A stretch of DNA of 64,000 bases from Clostridium estertheticum (GCF_026650985.1 NZ_CP086239.1:3782001-3846000), one strand, 5' to 3'. Counted from the stretch's first letter, positions 49,675-59,114 are shown. Notes: generated by a model not told the origin, from the letters alone. Program-made: numbers and translations.

Positions 49675-50006
49675 ATAATTCCGCTAAAAGTTAGTAATCT
49701 TTAAAATTCAGCTGCGATATTAATGTAACTCAATTTTAACCTTTCCCTGTAAGGTAGAGAGTGGAAATAATAAAACTTCTCAATCGGCTCGAACCCTAAT
49801 TTCCATAAGGGTAAGGCCGTTTAATCTTTTTACAACCACTTGTTATTCTAAAAACTAATGAAAAGCCGCTATCCTTTGTTTGAAAACAATAAATTATGAT
49901 GTTCCTTGAAAAAACGCTGAACCATTTTGTTTGTAAAATTGTATTATAAAATCTTCAATTTCATCAAAAGTACTATTTATGATATGCTGTATAAAACTTT
50001 CTTTCT

Positions 50007-50078
50007 AGACGTATATTCCAATACAAAACCCCTGAAAATCTATTCGAAACACAATTAGCTATAATTTATACAGCATAA
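50007..50078 (+). pseudogene. Transposase C-terminal remnant, copy 1
   Basis: The plus frame reads RRIFQYKTPENLFETQLA and then a stop. It matches a minus-strand fragment at 53829-53976 (RRILQYKTPEDLFEAA). Both look like the C-terminal end of a DDE/integrase-core transposase. The nucleotides of the two are also nearly identical over about 45 bases, in opposite orientation. Confidence 0.6.
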
Positions 50079-50108
50079 GTAATTACAACGATTTAAGTAA
50101 TTTAAATC

Positions 50109-50181
50109 ACTTTTCTCTGGTTCACGACGTTTTTTAAAGGCTGAGAGTTTTTCTCTATATCCACAACCACAAACAAATATT
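50109..50181 (-). pseudogene. topB: Tiny topB 3'-end remnant
   Basis: The minus strand encodes IFVCGCGYREKLSAFKKRRE followed by PEKSDLN, matching the C-terminal zinc-finger region of the topB copies at 50765 and 54156. Nothing else of the gene remains here. It is the third copy in the window. Confidence 0.75.
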
Positions 50182-50244
50182 TATTGAACTTTCTACTAGT
50201 TTTAGCATTGTATACGGTTTCTCTAACAATTTCAAGGAATATCC

Positions 50245-50273
50245 AAAGAGTTAACACATTGTTAACTCTTTGT
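50245..50273. repeat. Perfect hairpin
   Basis: CAAAGAGTTAACA and TGTTAACTCTTTG are perfect 13-bp arms with a 3-base loop. T content after it is low, so its use as a terminator is doubtful. Confidence 0.45.
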
Positions 50274-50371
50274 TCATATTATGAAACGATTTCTGTCACT
50301 TTACACCATGTACACTTTTATTTAATTAGACTATTATAATATTATAAATAAAAGTTAATAGGAGGTTTTTT

Positions 50372-50533
50372 ATGATAAAATTATTAAAAGAAATATTTAG
50401 TAGCGAGAATATGAGAAATGTTGGAGTGTTAAATTATGTAGCAACTTCAGGTGGATCAAAAGATTCTATTATATTGTATAATGAAGTTTTTAATAAAAAT
50501 GACTATGAATTGAATATGAAAAAAGTTTCATAG
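50372..50533 (+). CDS. Small peptide (53 residues), unrecognised
   Basis: The ATG at 50372 follows ATAGGAGG with good spacing, and the gene has its own terminator, so it is probably real. The peptide starts MIKLLKEIFSSENMRNVGVL, contains YVATSGG in the middle and ends LNMKKVS. The GG is preceded by a pattern only loosely like a double-glycine leader (threonine at -4), so processing by the upstream C39 exporter is possible but weakly supported. No family is recognised. Confidence 0.5.
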   Translation: MIKLLKEIFSSENMRNVGVLNYVATSGGSKDSIILYNEVFNKNDYELNMKKVS

Positions 50534-50555
50534 CTTTAGCCATGAAACTTTTTTT
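50519..50555 (+). terminator. Terminator of the 53-residue peptide gene
   Basis: AAAAAGTTTCAT and ATGAAACTTTTT arms around AGCTTTAGCC, followed by T residues. It overlaps the stop codon. Confidence 0.85.
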
Positions 50556-50764
50556 ATGAAATTTTAAAACACATATATCTATTACATTGTCCCCATAACA
50601 TCTACAACAACACCCATTCCAATGAAATTTCTTCCGTTTTCCATCTAATGAATAAAACATTTTCGTATAACAATCAAAAATAAAATCATCAGTAATGTTT
50701 TTATTATTGTTCAAAAGTACCTACCAAATTCACTACATGCCACTTGCCACATGAGTGTCACCCG

Positions 50765-51520
50765 CTATTTTAAATTTAACTTAGCAAAAGCCTCAGCCAT
50801 AGCAGAATTTCCAGAATTGACAGGTTCATCTTTCTTATTCTGCTGATTTAAGAATCTACTAACATCCTTTTTGTTTAAGGCACTCTTCTCTGATTCTCGA
50901 CGTTTGTTAAAGGCTGATAGTTTTTCTCTGTATCCGCAACCACAAACAAATATTTTATTGTCTCCATCACCTCTAATCTCCATCTTCTTGTGACAAGTAG
51001 ACAACGTGCATTAGACATTTGTGAAACTCCCTTACGATATCCACAGTCTCTATCTGGGCAAACTAGCATTTTCCCTCTTTTACCGCTAACCTCAAGAAGA
51101 TTCTTACCACAATCGGGGCATTTCACCCTTGTTGCGTTATCATGCTTATATGCCTCTGTAGAGGCTACAACGTTACCTACAAGTTTTGATGCATATTCTC
51201 TCATTTCTTTTACGAAACTCATAGAATTAGCTTTTCCTTTACCAATAAGTTGTAGTTGTTTTTCCCACTTAGCTGTAAGTAACGTCGCTTCATTATATCT
51301 AGCAGGTGGCTTAGTTTTCTCATTAACAGACCTAACTGAAGTAAGTTTAACATCTTCCCCCTTATTTATTGGTGGAAGTGATTGATCCTTATCTTCTCCA
51401 TCACCTGAACTGCTTATTTCTCTCCATCCCTTTGATTTAACTATTTTACCTTTTGCAGAAAAGCTTTCACCCTTAACATTTATAACTAGAGTAGTTTGTT
51501 CATACTCAAAAGGTTGACTT
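50765..51520 (-). pseudogene. topB: topB partial duplicate with internal deletion and frameshift
   Basis: A near-identical copy of the C-terminal part of the topB gene at 54156. It starts abruptly at the PFEYEQTTLVINVKG segment, lacks 73 codons present in the longer copy (MEHPGK to SPELTA), and has lost one G near 51001, which splits the frame before the last zinc finger (CHKKMEIRG). The deletion lies between two copies of GCTGTAAG in the longer copy. No promoter or start fits; it is not a functional gene. Confidence 0.88.
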
Positions 51521-51991
51521 AAGAAAAGTAGCATCAGTAATAAACCTTCAAAAAAGATTATATAATAAATGGTGTTAAAAATGTAAAAATACGTTAAAAT
51601 CAAGTTTAATATGCAAAAAAACGGGAAAATAAAAATCATAAAGAGCTCTTTTTATGCTTAGATTAATATCATAATTAACAGTAATGGTAACTATACCATA
51701 AAAAATCAACTAATTTGTACTATAAATTTGAATGTCATTATATGGTTGCGAATATACATATAAACTGTTCATGTAATATATGGACTGTAAACAAATGATT
51801 TAATAATTAATTAAATCAAAATAAAATTAGATGGGAGAGAAAAAGATACGGCTAAAAGTCACCCTAAAATAAGTAATTACCATAATCTTAATTTTAATTT
51901 GACTTGATTAAAAAAAAAGAACTTAATATATTGGGTTTAATTATATTTGAATATATTATCTTTTTAAGAATAATCAGCGATCTTCTGGTAC

Positions 51992-52020
51992 TTGACAGTG
52001 TTATATAAAAATGATATTCT
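51992..52020 (+). promoter_or_regulatory. Putative sigma-A promoter of the MarR region
   Basis: TTGACA (51992-51997), 17 bases, TATTCT (52015-52020), followed 18 bases later by the palindrome at 52038. It is about 240 bases before marR. The 51640-51990 stretch holds nothing else I can name. Confidence 0.5.
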
Positions 52021-52037
52021 TACTACAAACAATATTA

Positions 52038-52053
52038 ACGTGTATGTACACGT
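52038..52053. promoter_or_regulatory. Palindromic MarR-type operator 1
   Basis: ACGTGTATGTACACGT, arms of seven bases around TG, just downstream of a good promoter. A related palindrome lies before the iron-sulfur gene at 52707. Confidence 0.55.
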
Positions 52054-52097
52054 AGCTTGAATGAGGTTCATGATAATTATTTGTATATAAATATGTT

Positions 52098-52212
52098 AAG
52101 GATACAATTTCAAGAGCTAAGGCAGATTAATTAGGACTTAAACCGCTGTTTATAATTAAATCTTATGCATCAGTATGAGTAGCTCCAAAAATAATTGGTT
52201 TGAAGAAATAGT
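52098..52212 (+). pseudogene. Thiolase (acetyl-CoA acetyltransferase) remnant
   Basis: One frame, interrupted by two stops, reads RAKAD, LGLKPLFIIKSYASV and VAPKIIG, which matches the thiolase segment of the form AKELGxKPLxxIxSYxSxGVxPxIMG. It is too short and broken to act. It lies between the operator and marR, so marR may have replaced or been joined to a former thiolase locus. Confidence 0.5.
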
Positions 52213-52255
52213 AGCATATGAGACATTATAATCAAAATTAGAAAAAGGTGATAAT

Positions 52256-52693
52256 ATGAATAGAAAAATTTATGATAAACAATCAGCAGAATGTATTTGT
52301 ATTAATTTACGAAGGGCTTCACAAGCAATTACAGAATTTTATGATGAGCTGCTTGAATCAAGCGGTCTAAAAATAAGCCAATATTTATTACTTAAAAATA
52401 TAAAATGTCTAGGCCCCGTAAATGTGAGTAATTTGGCTTCGGAGATTAGACTAGATAGAACTACCATTGTACGAAATCTCAAGCCTTTAGAGGTTGGAGG
52501 ATTCATTATAGATATTTCAACAAAGGGTTCTCGAAATCGGCAACTAAAGCTTACAAATAAGGGCCTTGAAATCTTGGAAACGGCGGCGCCACTTTGGTTA
52601 GAAGCTCAAAATTTTATTGAACAATATTTAGGCATAGAAGAAAGGAATACTTTTGTAGCATTACTTTCTAAGATTGAAGCATTAGTGCCTTAA
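52256..52693 (+). CDS. MarR-family transcriptional regulator
   Basis: A 145-residue winged-helix regulator. The DNA-binding part is VNVSNLASEIRLDRTTIVRNLKPLEVGGFI and the wing has KGSRNRQLKLTNKG. The N-terminal AECICINLRRASQ with two cysteines is the pattern of a MarR subgroup often thought to sense redox or electrophiles. The ATG at 52256 follows AAAGGTGAT. Matching palindromes upstream of it and upstream of the next gene suggest it controls both. Confidence 0.92.
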   Translation: MNRKIYDKQSAECICINLRRASQAITEFYDELLESSGLKISQYLLLKNIKCLGPVNVSNLASEIRLDRTTIVRNLKPLEVGGFIIDISTKGSRNRQLKLTNKGLEILETAAPLWLEAQNFIEQYLGIEERNTFVALLSKIEALVP

Positions 52694-52706
52694 TTTTTTA
52701 CAATAA

Positions 52707-52724
52707 ATGTGTATGTAAACACAT
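52707..52724. promoter_or_regulatory. Palindromic MarR-type operator 2
   Basis: ATGTGTATGTAAACACAT, six-base arms around ATGTAA, between marR and the iron-sulfur gene. It shares GTGTATGTA with the palindrome at 52038, though the half-site spacing differs by two bases. Confidence 0.5.
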
Positions 52725-52794
52725 AGTTTTGAAAATATATAGTAATTAAAACATGAGTATTATATAAATATAAATTAAGGGGGAGTAATTAGGT

Positions 52795-53826
52795 ATGGAA
52801 ACAATTGAACAAATCATTCAAAAAAAAGCTTACGAATTGGGCTATGAAAAATGTGGTATTATTCCAATTAATTTGATGGAAGGTTATGCTGAAAAATTTG
52901 AGGAGCGCATGCAAAAAGTTCCGGAATCCAGGCCATTTTATCAAAGTCAGCAGCGCCTAGTTAATCCGCTGGAGGTATATCCATGGGCAAAATCTGTGGT
53001 AGTATTTACATCATCGTACGGAAAATACAGAATTCCAAAAGAGGTAAAGGGACACATTGCTAAGTCGTATTTATTTGATGTACGTGTAGATACAAATACA
53101 AAAGAATATCAAAATAATCGTGCATTAGAAAAGTACCTGCAGGAACTTGGTTTAAAGGTAGGAACCAATCAGAAATTTGGAGTAGTGGGAATGCGTTGGG
53201 CAGCTATGCAGGCTAAAATCGGGATAATTCGCAGAAATAATTTCTTATACACAGAGTCTGGTTCATGGGTTCATCTTGAAGCCTGGGTCACTGACCGAGA
53301 AATGGAGTTAAAAGAAACAAATAATATTTCTCAGTGTCCAAAAGGATGCAATCGTTGCATGGCATCCTGTCCAACAAAATCTCTTTCTGATCCATATACC
53401 ATGCTGCCAAATACCTGCATTTCTTTCCTCACAACATTTGGCGGACGTAATCTGCATCAGGAACCATTAAGTAAAACCTTCGGAGACTGCATTTATGGAT
53501 GCGATATTTGTCAAGATGCGTGTCCTATGAACGCGGGAAAGTTGAAGGGGGTGGATGAATTTCCAGGTCTTGCAGAATTGGCTCCTGAATTAACTCCTGA
53601 AAATATTTTAAATATGGAGGAAGATTTTTATCGTGAGAAAGTTCAGCCAAAATTTTTCTATTTATCACCAGAAGAACTTTGGAAATGGAAAGTAGATGTA
53701 TTAAATTATATGCGTAATAACTATACGGAAAGTTATAAGCCACTTATTATAAATGCATGTAAAAACAAAAATGAAAAAATATGTGAAATGGCGAACTCAA
53801 TTTGCAATGAACTTTGTTTACAATAA
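52795..53826 (+). CDS. Epoxyqueuosine-reductase-like iron-sulfur protein
   Basis: A 343-residue protein with two 4Fe-4S clusters: CPKGCNRCMASCPTK and CIYGCDICQDACPMN. The overall plan resembles QueG, which reduces epoxyqueuosine with cobalamin, but the N-terminal half (METIEQIIQKKAYELGYEKC) is divergent and the MarR link is not typical of tRNA-modification genes. It may be a QueG-like paralog acting on another substrate. The start at 52795 has only a distant GGGGG ribosome site. GC content is slightly higher than its neighbours, hinting at transfer. Confidence 0.82.
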   Translation: METIEQIIQKKAYELGYEKCGIIPINLMEGYAEKFEERMQKVPESRPFYQSQQRLVNPLEVYPWAKSVVVFTSSYGKYRIPKEVKGHIAKSYLFDVRVDTNTKEYQNNRALEKYLQELGLKVGTNQKFGVVGMRWAAMQAKIGIIRRNNFLYTESGSWVHLEAWVTDREMELKETNNISQCPKGCNRCMASCPTKSLSDPYTMLPNTCISFLTTFGGRNLHQEPLSKTFGDCIYGCDICQDACPMNAGKLKGVDEFPGLAELAPELTPENILNMEEDFYREKVQPKFFYLSPEELWKWKVDVLNYMRNNYTESYKPLIINACKNKNEKICEMANSICNELCLQ

Positions 53827-53828
53827 TT

Positions 53829-53976
53829 TATTGACAATGCAATGCCTCTGTAATACATGATGAATTCTGGAATTAGCTGCTTCGAATAGATCTTCAGGGG
53901 TTTTGTATTGGAGTATACGTCTATGAAGAGTATTCATCCATTCCTCGATGAAAGAGATATTGGGTATTCCATAGTG
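53829..53976 (-). pseudogene. Transposase C-terminal remnant, copy 2
   Basis: The minus strand reads YGIPNISFIEEWMNTLHRR and then ILQYKTPEDLFEAANSRIHH, a typical end of an integrase-core transposase, with no upstream catalytic part. It is inverted relative to the fragment at 50007. Confidence 0.65.
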
Positions 53977-54111
53977 ATTATCCTCCTGTGTGTTTTAGTT
54001 TAGATGATTAAAGCATAACACAGAATTAATCCACTATGGATTTTTTAAATGGATGAAAAAAATTCACGACATTTGCAGCATTACTATTCATTTTTTCTTA
54101 ATAATTAAAAT

Positions 54112-54145
54112 AACACAAGGTATAAAACATATACCTTGTGTTTTG
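54112..54145 (-). terminator. Terminator after topB copy
   Basis: AACACAAGGTATA and TATACCTTGTGTT are perfect 13-bp arms. T residues follow on both strands. Confidence 0.85.
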
Positions 54146-54155
54146 CTTTGATTTA

Positions 54156-55820
54156 TTATTTTAAATTAAGTTTCGCAAAAGCCTCAGCCATAGCAGAATT
54201 TCCAGAATTGACAGGTTCATCTTTCTTATTCTGCTGATTTAAGAATCTACTGACATCTTTTTTATTTAAAGCACTTTTTTCTGATTCTCGACGTTTGTTA
54301 AATGCTGATAGTTTTTCTCTATATCCGCAACCACAAACAAATATCTTATTGTCTCCATCGCCCCTAATTTCCATTTTCTTATGGCAAGTAGGACAGCGAG
54401 CATTAGACATTTGTGAAACTCCCTTACGATATCCGCAGTCTCTATCTGGGCAAACTAGCATTTTACCTCTTTTACCGCTAACCTCAAGAAGATTCTTGCC
54501 ACAGTCAGGGCATTTTACCCTTGTTGCGTTATCATGCTTATATGCTTCTGTAGATGCTACAACGTTACCTACAAGTTTTGATGCATATTCTCTCATTTCT
54601 TTTACGAAACTCATAGAATTAGCTTTTCCTTTACCAATAAGTTGTAGTTGTTTTTCCCATTTAGCTGTAAGCTCTGGTGATTTTAAATCCTTTGGAACTA
54701 AACCTATTAACTGTATTCCTTTTGAAGTTGGATGAATATCCTTGCCTTTTCTCTCCATATAGAAGGTATTAAACAGTTTTTCAATTACATCTGCCCTAGT
54801 TGCTGGAGTTCCAAGTCCTGATGTGTTGTCTAAAGCTTCCCTTAAACTATCATCCTCTATATTCTTTCCTGGATGCTCCATTGCTGTAAGTAATGTTGCC
54901 TCATTATATCTAGCAGGTGGCTTAGTCTTCTCATTAACAGACCTAACTGAAGTAAGTTTAACATCTTCCCCCTTATTAATTGGTGGAAGTGATTGATCCT
55001 TATCTTCTCCATCACCTGAACTGCTTATTTCTCTCCATCCCTTTGATTTAACTATTTTACCTTTTGCAGAAAAGCTTTCACCCTTAACATTTATAACTAA
55101 AGTGGTTTGTTCATACTCAAAAGGTAAGCTTAATACTTCTAAGAACCTTTTTACAACTAGGTCATAAATATTTTTCTCTTCTCTATTTAAACTTGATAAA
55201 TCTACATGCTGCTCTGTTGGAATTATAGCATGATGATCTGATACCTTGCTATTATCTACTAGTCTACTTGTAGTATGTATCCTACCTTTTATTATGCTTC
55301 TTGCGAATTTCTCATATGGTCCTATAGCTATGCTCTTTAACCTATCAAGTAATGTAGGTACAATATCTGTAGTAATATGCCTTGAATCTGTTCTTGGATA
55401 AGATAATATCTTATGATTTTCATATAATCTCTGCATTAAATTAAGAGTTTGTTTTGCAGAATATCCAAATTTTCTATTTGCATCTCTTTGAAGCTCTGTT
55501 AAATCATATGCAAGTGGTGGAAGTTCTTTTTTAGAAGCCTTGTTTAACTCAACTACTTTTCCCATTTGATTATTTACTTTAGCTGCGACATCTTCTGCCT
55601 TTTGCTTATCAAATGTACGTGAGTCTCCATTTTTACTTGACCAATGAACTGTAAAATCATTTACCTTTCCATTTACTGTCCAGTAATCCTTCGGAATAAA
55701 TTTCTTTATTTCATTTTCTCTTTCAACAATAAGCGCTAATGTTGGTGTTTGAACTCTTCCTGCTGATAATTGAGCATTATATTTACAAGTTAAAGCCCTT
55801 GTAACATTAAGTCCTAACAA
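54156..55820 (-). pseudogene. topB: DNA topoisomerase III, N-terminally truncated
   Basis: A 554-codon frame that begins inside topoisomerase III at LLGLNVTRALTCKYNAQLSA and includes LSAGRVQTPTL, the active-site tyrosine in LSYPRTDSRHIT and C-terminal zinc fingers (CPDCGKNLLEV, CPDRDCGY, CPTCHKK). Complete enzymes have about 700-730 residues; the N-terminal TOPRIM domain (about 160 residues) that binds magnesium is absent. An in-frame stop precedes the first codon and no ribosome site is present. The active protein cannot be made from this copy. Confidence 0.85.
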
Positions 55821-55837
55821 TTAAGTAACTTATATAA

Positions 55838-55891
55838 ATTTAATGAAACTACTAAGCCCTTTAAAATAAACAATATCTAGTTTCATTAAAT
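55838..55891. repeat. Inverted repeat at the topB break point
   Basis: ATTTAATGAAACTA and TAGTTTCATTAAAT are perfect 14-bp arms 26 bases apart, only 18 bases from the point where topB is cut. It could be an element end or a hairpin linked to the rearrangement. The rest of the 55892-56177 stretch has no convincing gene. Confidence 0.45.
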
Positions 55892-56177
55892 ATATTTTCA
55901 TAAAACCATATTTAATTACCTATTAACAATAAATTTTTAGTGTTCCCGCTCAAATGCATTTCAGAAGCGTCTTTTGCTGAATCTCCAATCTACTTGAGTA
56001 ATCTATGCTTCATTGGGCAAATGAAATCATGGGGCTTGCTATTAGTCAATATTAATGGTATGGTACGTCGGTATTTGTTAACTACTTTAATAAACATTAA
56101 GTTCTTTTTTCCAACAGTTTTTATTTGTTTGTATAACCAAAACGTCAGTGTAGTTAATACTTTTTTTAGCTAATATA

Positions 56178-59114
56178 TTACCTGAATTGTTTGAATTTTT
56201 CATTAAAAAACTCTGCATTTTTCTCATTAGCTTTGACTCTATACAAAGAACTTAAAACATAATACACGTTTTTTAAATTGGCATTCTTTTTATATATTGA
56301 CATTTCATATACTTTTCTTGATTTTTCAAAATATATAATTGCATTATTAATATCAGTTTTACTTAAGTACATTGACGCCAAATTAAAGTAGGTTGTTGCT
56401 AATGATATGTGAGAGGGTTTATATATCTTTTCAAATATGTCTTTGCATTTTAAGCCATATTCTAAAGCTTTATTTAAGTTTTTATAATCTTCAAAAATTA
56501 AGGATAAATTATTGTATGTTGTTGCTAATAGATAATGATTTTTGGGTAGTATCTCTTCTCTAATTTCTTTAGCCATCATTCCATACTTTAGGGCTTGTTC
56601 GAAATCTTTCAACTCATAATATAACATAGACAAATTATTATATGTGGTCGCTAATAGAGGATGTTTTTTATTATATTTTTCTTCACATATTTTTTTATCC
56701 TTCAATGAATACTCCACTGCTATTTCAAATTCTTTCTTACTATTGTACACTGCAGATAGGTTGCTATAAATTCTAGATAATACTATATTATCTTCATCAT
56801 ATATTTCTTCACCAATATTTTTAGACAATAACCCGTACTTTAACGCAGTTTCTAAATCACCAGTTCCAAAGTACATTATAGATAAATTAGTATATTGTTT
56901 TACTAAACTAGGATGGCTGCTAGTACAAATTAATTCGTAAATCTCTTTCGCCATCTCTCCATATTTTATTGCCTCACCTAACTCATCTTTATCTCTATAT
57001 ACCAATGAAAGATTAATATATGCTACCCCTAATGATAATTGATTATTTACAAAAAACTTTTCCTTTATTTCTTTTGATTTTAATCCATAATCTAATGCCT
57101 TTTCAAAATCTCCTCTCGTTTGATAAATTAATGTTAAATTACTATATATTATTGCCAGTGATGGATCATTTTGTCCATACAGTTGTTCATTAATTTCCTT
57201 AGATTTCAATCCGTATTTTAAAGCTTCTTCCAAGTTACCTATTTCTTGATATACAATTGATAAATTACCATATGTCGTCGCCAACTCTGGATCATTACCA
57301 TCATATATTTTTTCACAAATCTCTTTAGATATTAATATATATTCTTTCGCTTTCTCCATATTTCCTGAACTAATAAACACAGTTGATAAATTGTGATAAA
57401 CTATAGCTAACCTATAATCATCTTTATCTAAAAAAAACTCACAAATTTTTTTAGCTTTCATTAAATACGCTAACGCTGTATTAAAATCTCCAATAGAATT
57501 ATATAGAAGGGACAAATTTGTTAATATACTCCCAGTTTCAAAAGTTTCCTCATCTATATACTTCAATACACTTAAAGCATGGTTTAAAAATTTTGATTTC
57601 TCTAGCCTATTCTCCCAAGGTTCACATTTTAATTCAATAGCCAAATTTTTCATCAATACCTTACATACTTCACTTGAAGGTGGAAACTCAAGCCTTACAA
57701 TTTCTTGAATAATATGATGACATTTTATCACTGTTTTGTTATCTATTTTCGCACTATCCAACCAACCTTTTTGAATTAATTTATTTATTTCATTATTATT
57801 ATCCAGTTCTAACCAAGTGTTGATAACATTTCTTTCAATGAATTCTGATGACAAAACCGATAAATTGGTCAAAATAAATTTTTCACATTCTCCTATATTT
57901 ACAAACACAAATAGATTGCGGATATGATTAAATAATAAATCATATTTCTTTTCATGCTCAACTGAATCTGATATTATATCATTTAGATTAAATCCGAGTT
58001 CAATAATCAACTTTAATAATGCGTCGATGCTATAGTCGCCCTCCTCTGCTGTCTTTGCAAGCAATTCAATACTCAATGTATGATATCCAGATAACTTTAT
58101 TATTTGATTTAATTTTTCATCATTGTGCTCACCTTTGTAATATTGATAAAATAATTCACAACACTTATTTTCACTTAAGAACCCTAGCCTTAATTCTTCA
58201 AAACTCTGAATAACTTCTCTTGAAGTTAAAATCACTTTAATATTACTACTAAAACTATTCAGCAAAATATCATCATCATTGGTTTTATCAGATTCATAAT
58301 TATCTATTACCAATAAGGTTGTTCCCTCTAATAAATTCAGTTGCTCTATAACTTTTCTAAATCTTCCTTCATCGGATTCCTTATCTTCAAATTCAATTCC
58401 TACCTTTAATTGATTAAGCACTGAAAATTTCAAATTTTGGTTATAATCAATCCATCCAAAATGGTCATAAGATTTAGCAGTATATTCATTCCAGTAAAAT
58501 TCTTTAGCCAACTCTGTTTTGCCAATACCACCCATACCATTTAAAATCAATGTAACATTTGATTTTAAATTCAATTCTTTCAGCTCTTTTAGCTCTTGAT
58601 CCCTACCAATAAAACCTTTCTTTTTGGGAGGATTAGGTGTTAACTGTCGTAATTCTCCCTTAAACATATTCGGGTAATATTTTGTTAACAGTGACTTATA
58701 CATTACTATTTTTTTTGATATGCGACCCCATCCCCAATATTCAATTTCAAAGCTTTCGCACTCTGAAAGTTTTCGCACGTGTTCTTGAAGTACTGCATCA
58801 TCCTTATATGTAGACGCAAATATTAGCTTATTAAACTTAAACAATAGTTGTCTAGCTTTTTCTACATCTTTATTAATATCTGCAATTAAAGCCTCTCGAT
58901 TTTTTGCTTCTAAAATAGTAATATCTTTTTCCTTGCACTGTATAACCAATTTCGTGTTCTTATTTCCCAGAACATCTATCCCTTTCTGGCTCTGACCTTT
59001 TCTCCCAAATAAATAAAATTCATTTGTATTATATATCTCGTTAAATAAATCTGTAATAAGTTCTTCAAAATCATATTCATTCTTAATTGGCGGTATTATC
59101 TGATATTCATTCAT
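56178..59114 (-). CDS. STAND defence protein: REase - NB-ARC - TPR
   Basis: A 978-residue protein with three parts. Residues about 10-70 form a PD-(D/E)XK restriction-endonuclease fold (GRKGQSQKGIDV with D47, VIQCKEK with Q59 and K61). Residues about 165-420 are an NB-ARC-type STAND NTPase with P-loop LNGMGGIGKTE (193-201), Walker B LLVIDNYE and ILTSRE. Residues about 530-970 hold around ten TPR repeats of 42 residues (ATTYGNLSIVYQEIGNLEEA). This effector-switch-sensor plan is that of antiphage STAND systems. The ATG at 59114 follows AAGGGGGG. No partner is needed; the trigger is unknown. Confidence 0.85.
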   Translation of the reverse strand: MNEYQIIPPIKNEYDFEELITDLFNEIYNTNEFYLFGRKGQSQKGIDVLGNKNTKLVIQCKEKDITILEAKNREALIADINKDVEKARQLLFKFNKLIFASTYKDDAVLQEHVRKLSECESFEIEYWGWGRISKKIVMYKSLLTKYYPNMFKGELRQLTPNPPKKKGFIGRDQELKELKELNLKSNVTLILNGMGGIGKTELAKEFYWNEYTAKSYDHFGWIDYNQNLKFSVLNQLKVGIEFEDKESDEGRFRKVIEQLNLLEGTTLLVIDNYESDKTNDDDILLNSFSSNIKVILTSREVIQSFEELRLGFLSENKCCELFYQYYKGEHNDEKLNQIIKLSGYHTLSIELLAKTAEEGDYSIDALLKLIIELGFNLNDIISDSVEHEKKYDLLFNHIRNLFVFVNIGECEKFILTNLSVLSSEFIERNVINTWLELDNNNEINKLIQKGWLDSAKIDNKTVIKCHHIIQEIVRLEFPPSSEVCKVLMKNLAIELKCEPWENRLEKSKFLNHALSVLKYIDEETFETGSILTNLSLLYNSIGDFNTALAYLMKAKKICEFFLDKDDYRLAIVYHNLSTVFISSGNMEKAKEYILISKEICEKIYDGNDPELATTYGNLSIVYQEIGNLEEALKYGLKSKEINEQLYGQNDPSLAIIYSNLTLIYQTRGDFEKALDYGLKSKEIKEKFFVNNQLSLGVAYINLSLVYRDKDELGEAIKYGEMAKEIYELICTSSHPSLVKQYTNLSIMYFGTGDLETALKYGLLSKNIGEEIYDEDNIVLSRIYSNLSAVYNSKKEFEIAVEYSLKDKKICEEKYNKKHPLLATTYNNLSMLYYELKDFEQALKYGMMAKEIREEILPKNHYLLATTYNNLSLIFEDYKNLNKALEYGLKCKDIFEKIYKPSHISLATTYFNLASMYLSKTDINNAIIYFEKSRKVYEMSIYKKNANLKNVYYVLSSLYRVKANEKNAEFFNEKFKQFR

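Larger units (their letters stand above)
49675..50371. other. Scar region after the exporter gene
   Basis: About 700 bases without an intact gene. Near 49783-49825 there is a hairpin (ACCCT / AGGGT inside CGGC / GGCCG) of unknown origin. A plus-strand transposase remnant lies at 50007-50078 and a small topB remnant at 50109-50181. A minus-strand vestige (FDEIEDFIIQFYKQNGSAFF) lies around 49895-49985. Confidence 0.5.

Noticed and set aside
49783-49825. Hairpin with ACCCT/AGGGT arms as an integron-type attC site
   Set aside because: The arms are too short and no integrase or cassette order is present.
50490-50714. Minus-strand 74-codon frame with a CCCRCYG cysteine cluster
   Set aside because: Starts with TTG, has no ribosome site, and overlaps the terminator and 3' end of the better-supported plus-strand peptide gene.
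55940-56173. Plus-strand 77-codon frame beside the STAND gene
   Set aside because: No ribosome site before the ATG and no recognisable family; its hydrophobic content fits a chance frame in AT-rich scar DNA.
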